Of a stretch of DNA of 6,269 nucleotides, positions 5,763 through 6,269 are shown piece by piece. The stretch's first letter is position 1, and every line of letters begins with the position of its first letter. Source of the stretch: an uncultured Prevotellaceae bacterium (GTDB taxonomy: Bacteria > Bacteroidota > Bacteroidia > Bacteroidales > Muribaculaceae); NCBI GenBank assembly GCA_945983195.1, contig CAMFSS010000132.1, forward strand, positions 1 through 6,269, in the 5' to 3' direction. The translations under genes and the position numbers were made by a program. The notes beneath the pieces were generated by a model. That model was not told where the DNA came from and ran no database searches. It was given only the letters and a program-made list of their open reading frames with translations.

Positions 5763-6269
5763 ATGGAACTCGACGAGATAGCAAATAGAATAAGGAACAT
5801 TAGTCAATTGGAGCGGCTGGAGCAACAGCCGGCCGCTCCATACGACCCCGCAGAAGCTATGGAGAATCTCGAAGAAGCAAAGAACTATATCCGTTTCCTG
5901 TATGCACAGCTTATGGAGCAGAAGGAGGCGTACCGCCGTGTGCTGAGCGCTCTTGATGAAATCAAGGAGGACCAGAAAGAGACCCGCAAGTTGGCAAAGG
6001 CGCAATCAGACCGAATCGCCAAGCTGCTTGAGGCCATAGCCGCATTAACCGGGGATCTCAAGGATGCTAACACAAAGATAGTTGAACTGACGCGAACGAA
6101 TGAAACCCTTAACGCCCGACTGAATATCGCCAACAAAGAGCGTTACGGCACATCTAAAAGCCAGAAAGGAATCAAGTCGAAGCCGCAGCCTAAAGGCGAG
6201 AATGATGGAAGATTTGTCAATGCCGGCACAAACCCTGCTGCGATGGCAGACGCTGCGCGGCAGCAGGGA
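5763..6269 (+). CDS. tnpC: IS66 transposase TnpC, N-terminal part (cut by window edge)
   Basis: ATG 5763 opens a frame that stays open for 169 codons to the end of the window. It begins MELDEIANRIRNISQLERLE. Residues about 35-130 are rich in Leu, Glu, Lys and Ala with heptad-like spacing, the long coiled coil or leucine zipper found at the start of IS66 transposases. It ends in NKERYGTSKSQK, the counterpart of the family's FGxxSEK motif that closes this region. A Lys/Pro/Gly linker follows. The zinc-binding and DDE catalytic domains expected in a protein of about 500-550 residues lie outside the window, so catalytic competence cannot be judged. The start is supported by the promoter just upstream; AAGGAT directly before ATG is too close to be a normal ribosome binding site. 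Two long frames on the opposite strand here are shadows. Confidence 0.85.
   Translation, partial: MELDEIANRIRNISQLERLEQQPAAPYDPAEAMENLEEAKNYIRFLYAQLMEQKEAYRRVLSALDEIKEDQKETRKLAKAQSDRIAKLLEAIAALTGDLKDANTKIVELTRTNETLNARLNIANKERYGTSKSQKGIKSKPQPKGENDGRFVNAGTNPAAMADAARQQG

Larger units (their letters stand above)
4905..6269 (+). mobile_element. IS66-family insertion sequence, left part (right end beyond the window)
   Basis: The element starts with GTAAGCGTCC at 4905, the characteristic terminus of IS66-family elements, and carries the family's three genes in order: tnpA, tnpB and tnpC. Complete IS66 elements are usually about 2.5-2.7 kb; 1,365 bp are visible here and tnpC is cut by the window edge. 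It lies in the same orientation as the polysaccharide operon, 79 bp after the glycosyltransferase stop. All three frames are open as far as visible, so the element may be intact and mobile. The right inverted repeat and the second copy of the target duplication cannot be seen. Confidence 0.9.

Noticed and set aside
5703..6136. Opposite-strand frames over tnpC
   Set aside because: They lie antisense to the coiled-coil region of TnpC, whose frame is open from 5763 with a recognisable RYGTSKSQK motif; the Leu/Ser-rich antisense products are what a Glu/Lys/Ala-rich sense strand gives.
1..6269. CRISPR array, tRNA or rRNA gene, invertible promoter with inverted repeats, or a new defence system
   Set aside because: I saw no regularly spaced repeats, no tRNA- or rRNA-like segments, no pair of inverted repeats around a promoter, and no nuclease or toxin-type motifs. 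The content is explained by polysaccharide genes and IS66.

Overview
This window looks like the decaying 3' part of a surface-polysaccharide (capsule or O-antigen) gene cluster that ends against an IS66-family insertion sequence. The likely host is a member of the Bacteroidota, order Bacteroidales. Three promoters fit the TTTG/TTG - 19 to 20 bp - TAnnTTTG pattern of that phylum, Shine-Dalgarno sites are weak or absent, and the gene content is typical of Bacteroidales polysaccharide loci. Genus cannot be read from the sequence; a gut Bacteroidales is an inference.

Layout. Positions 3-122 hold the last 39 codons of an unidentified upstream gene. A Wzy-type polysaccharide polymerase (129-1358) follows, then a heparinase II/III-like protein without signal peptide (1360-3231). 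The third position in the operon held an Asp2/XcbB-like alpha/beta-hydrolase gene (from 3233) and the fourth a GT4-type glycosyltransferase (to 4825). Both are damaged. The hydrolase reading frame breaks at a run of seven G (3545-3551), and near 3845-3862 it runs directly into the interior of the glycosyltransferase. The end of one gene and the beginning of the other therefore appear to have been lost in one deletion. All genes are on the + strand with gaps of 1-6 bp, so this was one transcription unit.

From 4905 onward an IS66-family element begins: left terminus GTAAGCGTCC, promoter, tnpA (4979-5320), tnpB (5314-5649), a 113-bp gap with its own promoter, and tnpC (5763 to beyond the window). 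Directly before it, at 4839-4904, lies a diverged copy of the same left end including its promoter. The simplest reading is that this IS66 jumped into the leader of an older related IS66.

Working together: the polymerase would join repeat units at the inner membrane, the glycosyltransferase would help build the unit, and the hydrolase- and heparinase-like proteins would modify or process the polymer. With two of four enzymes broken and an IS at the end, this copy of the locus probably does not make its original product unless other loci compensate.
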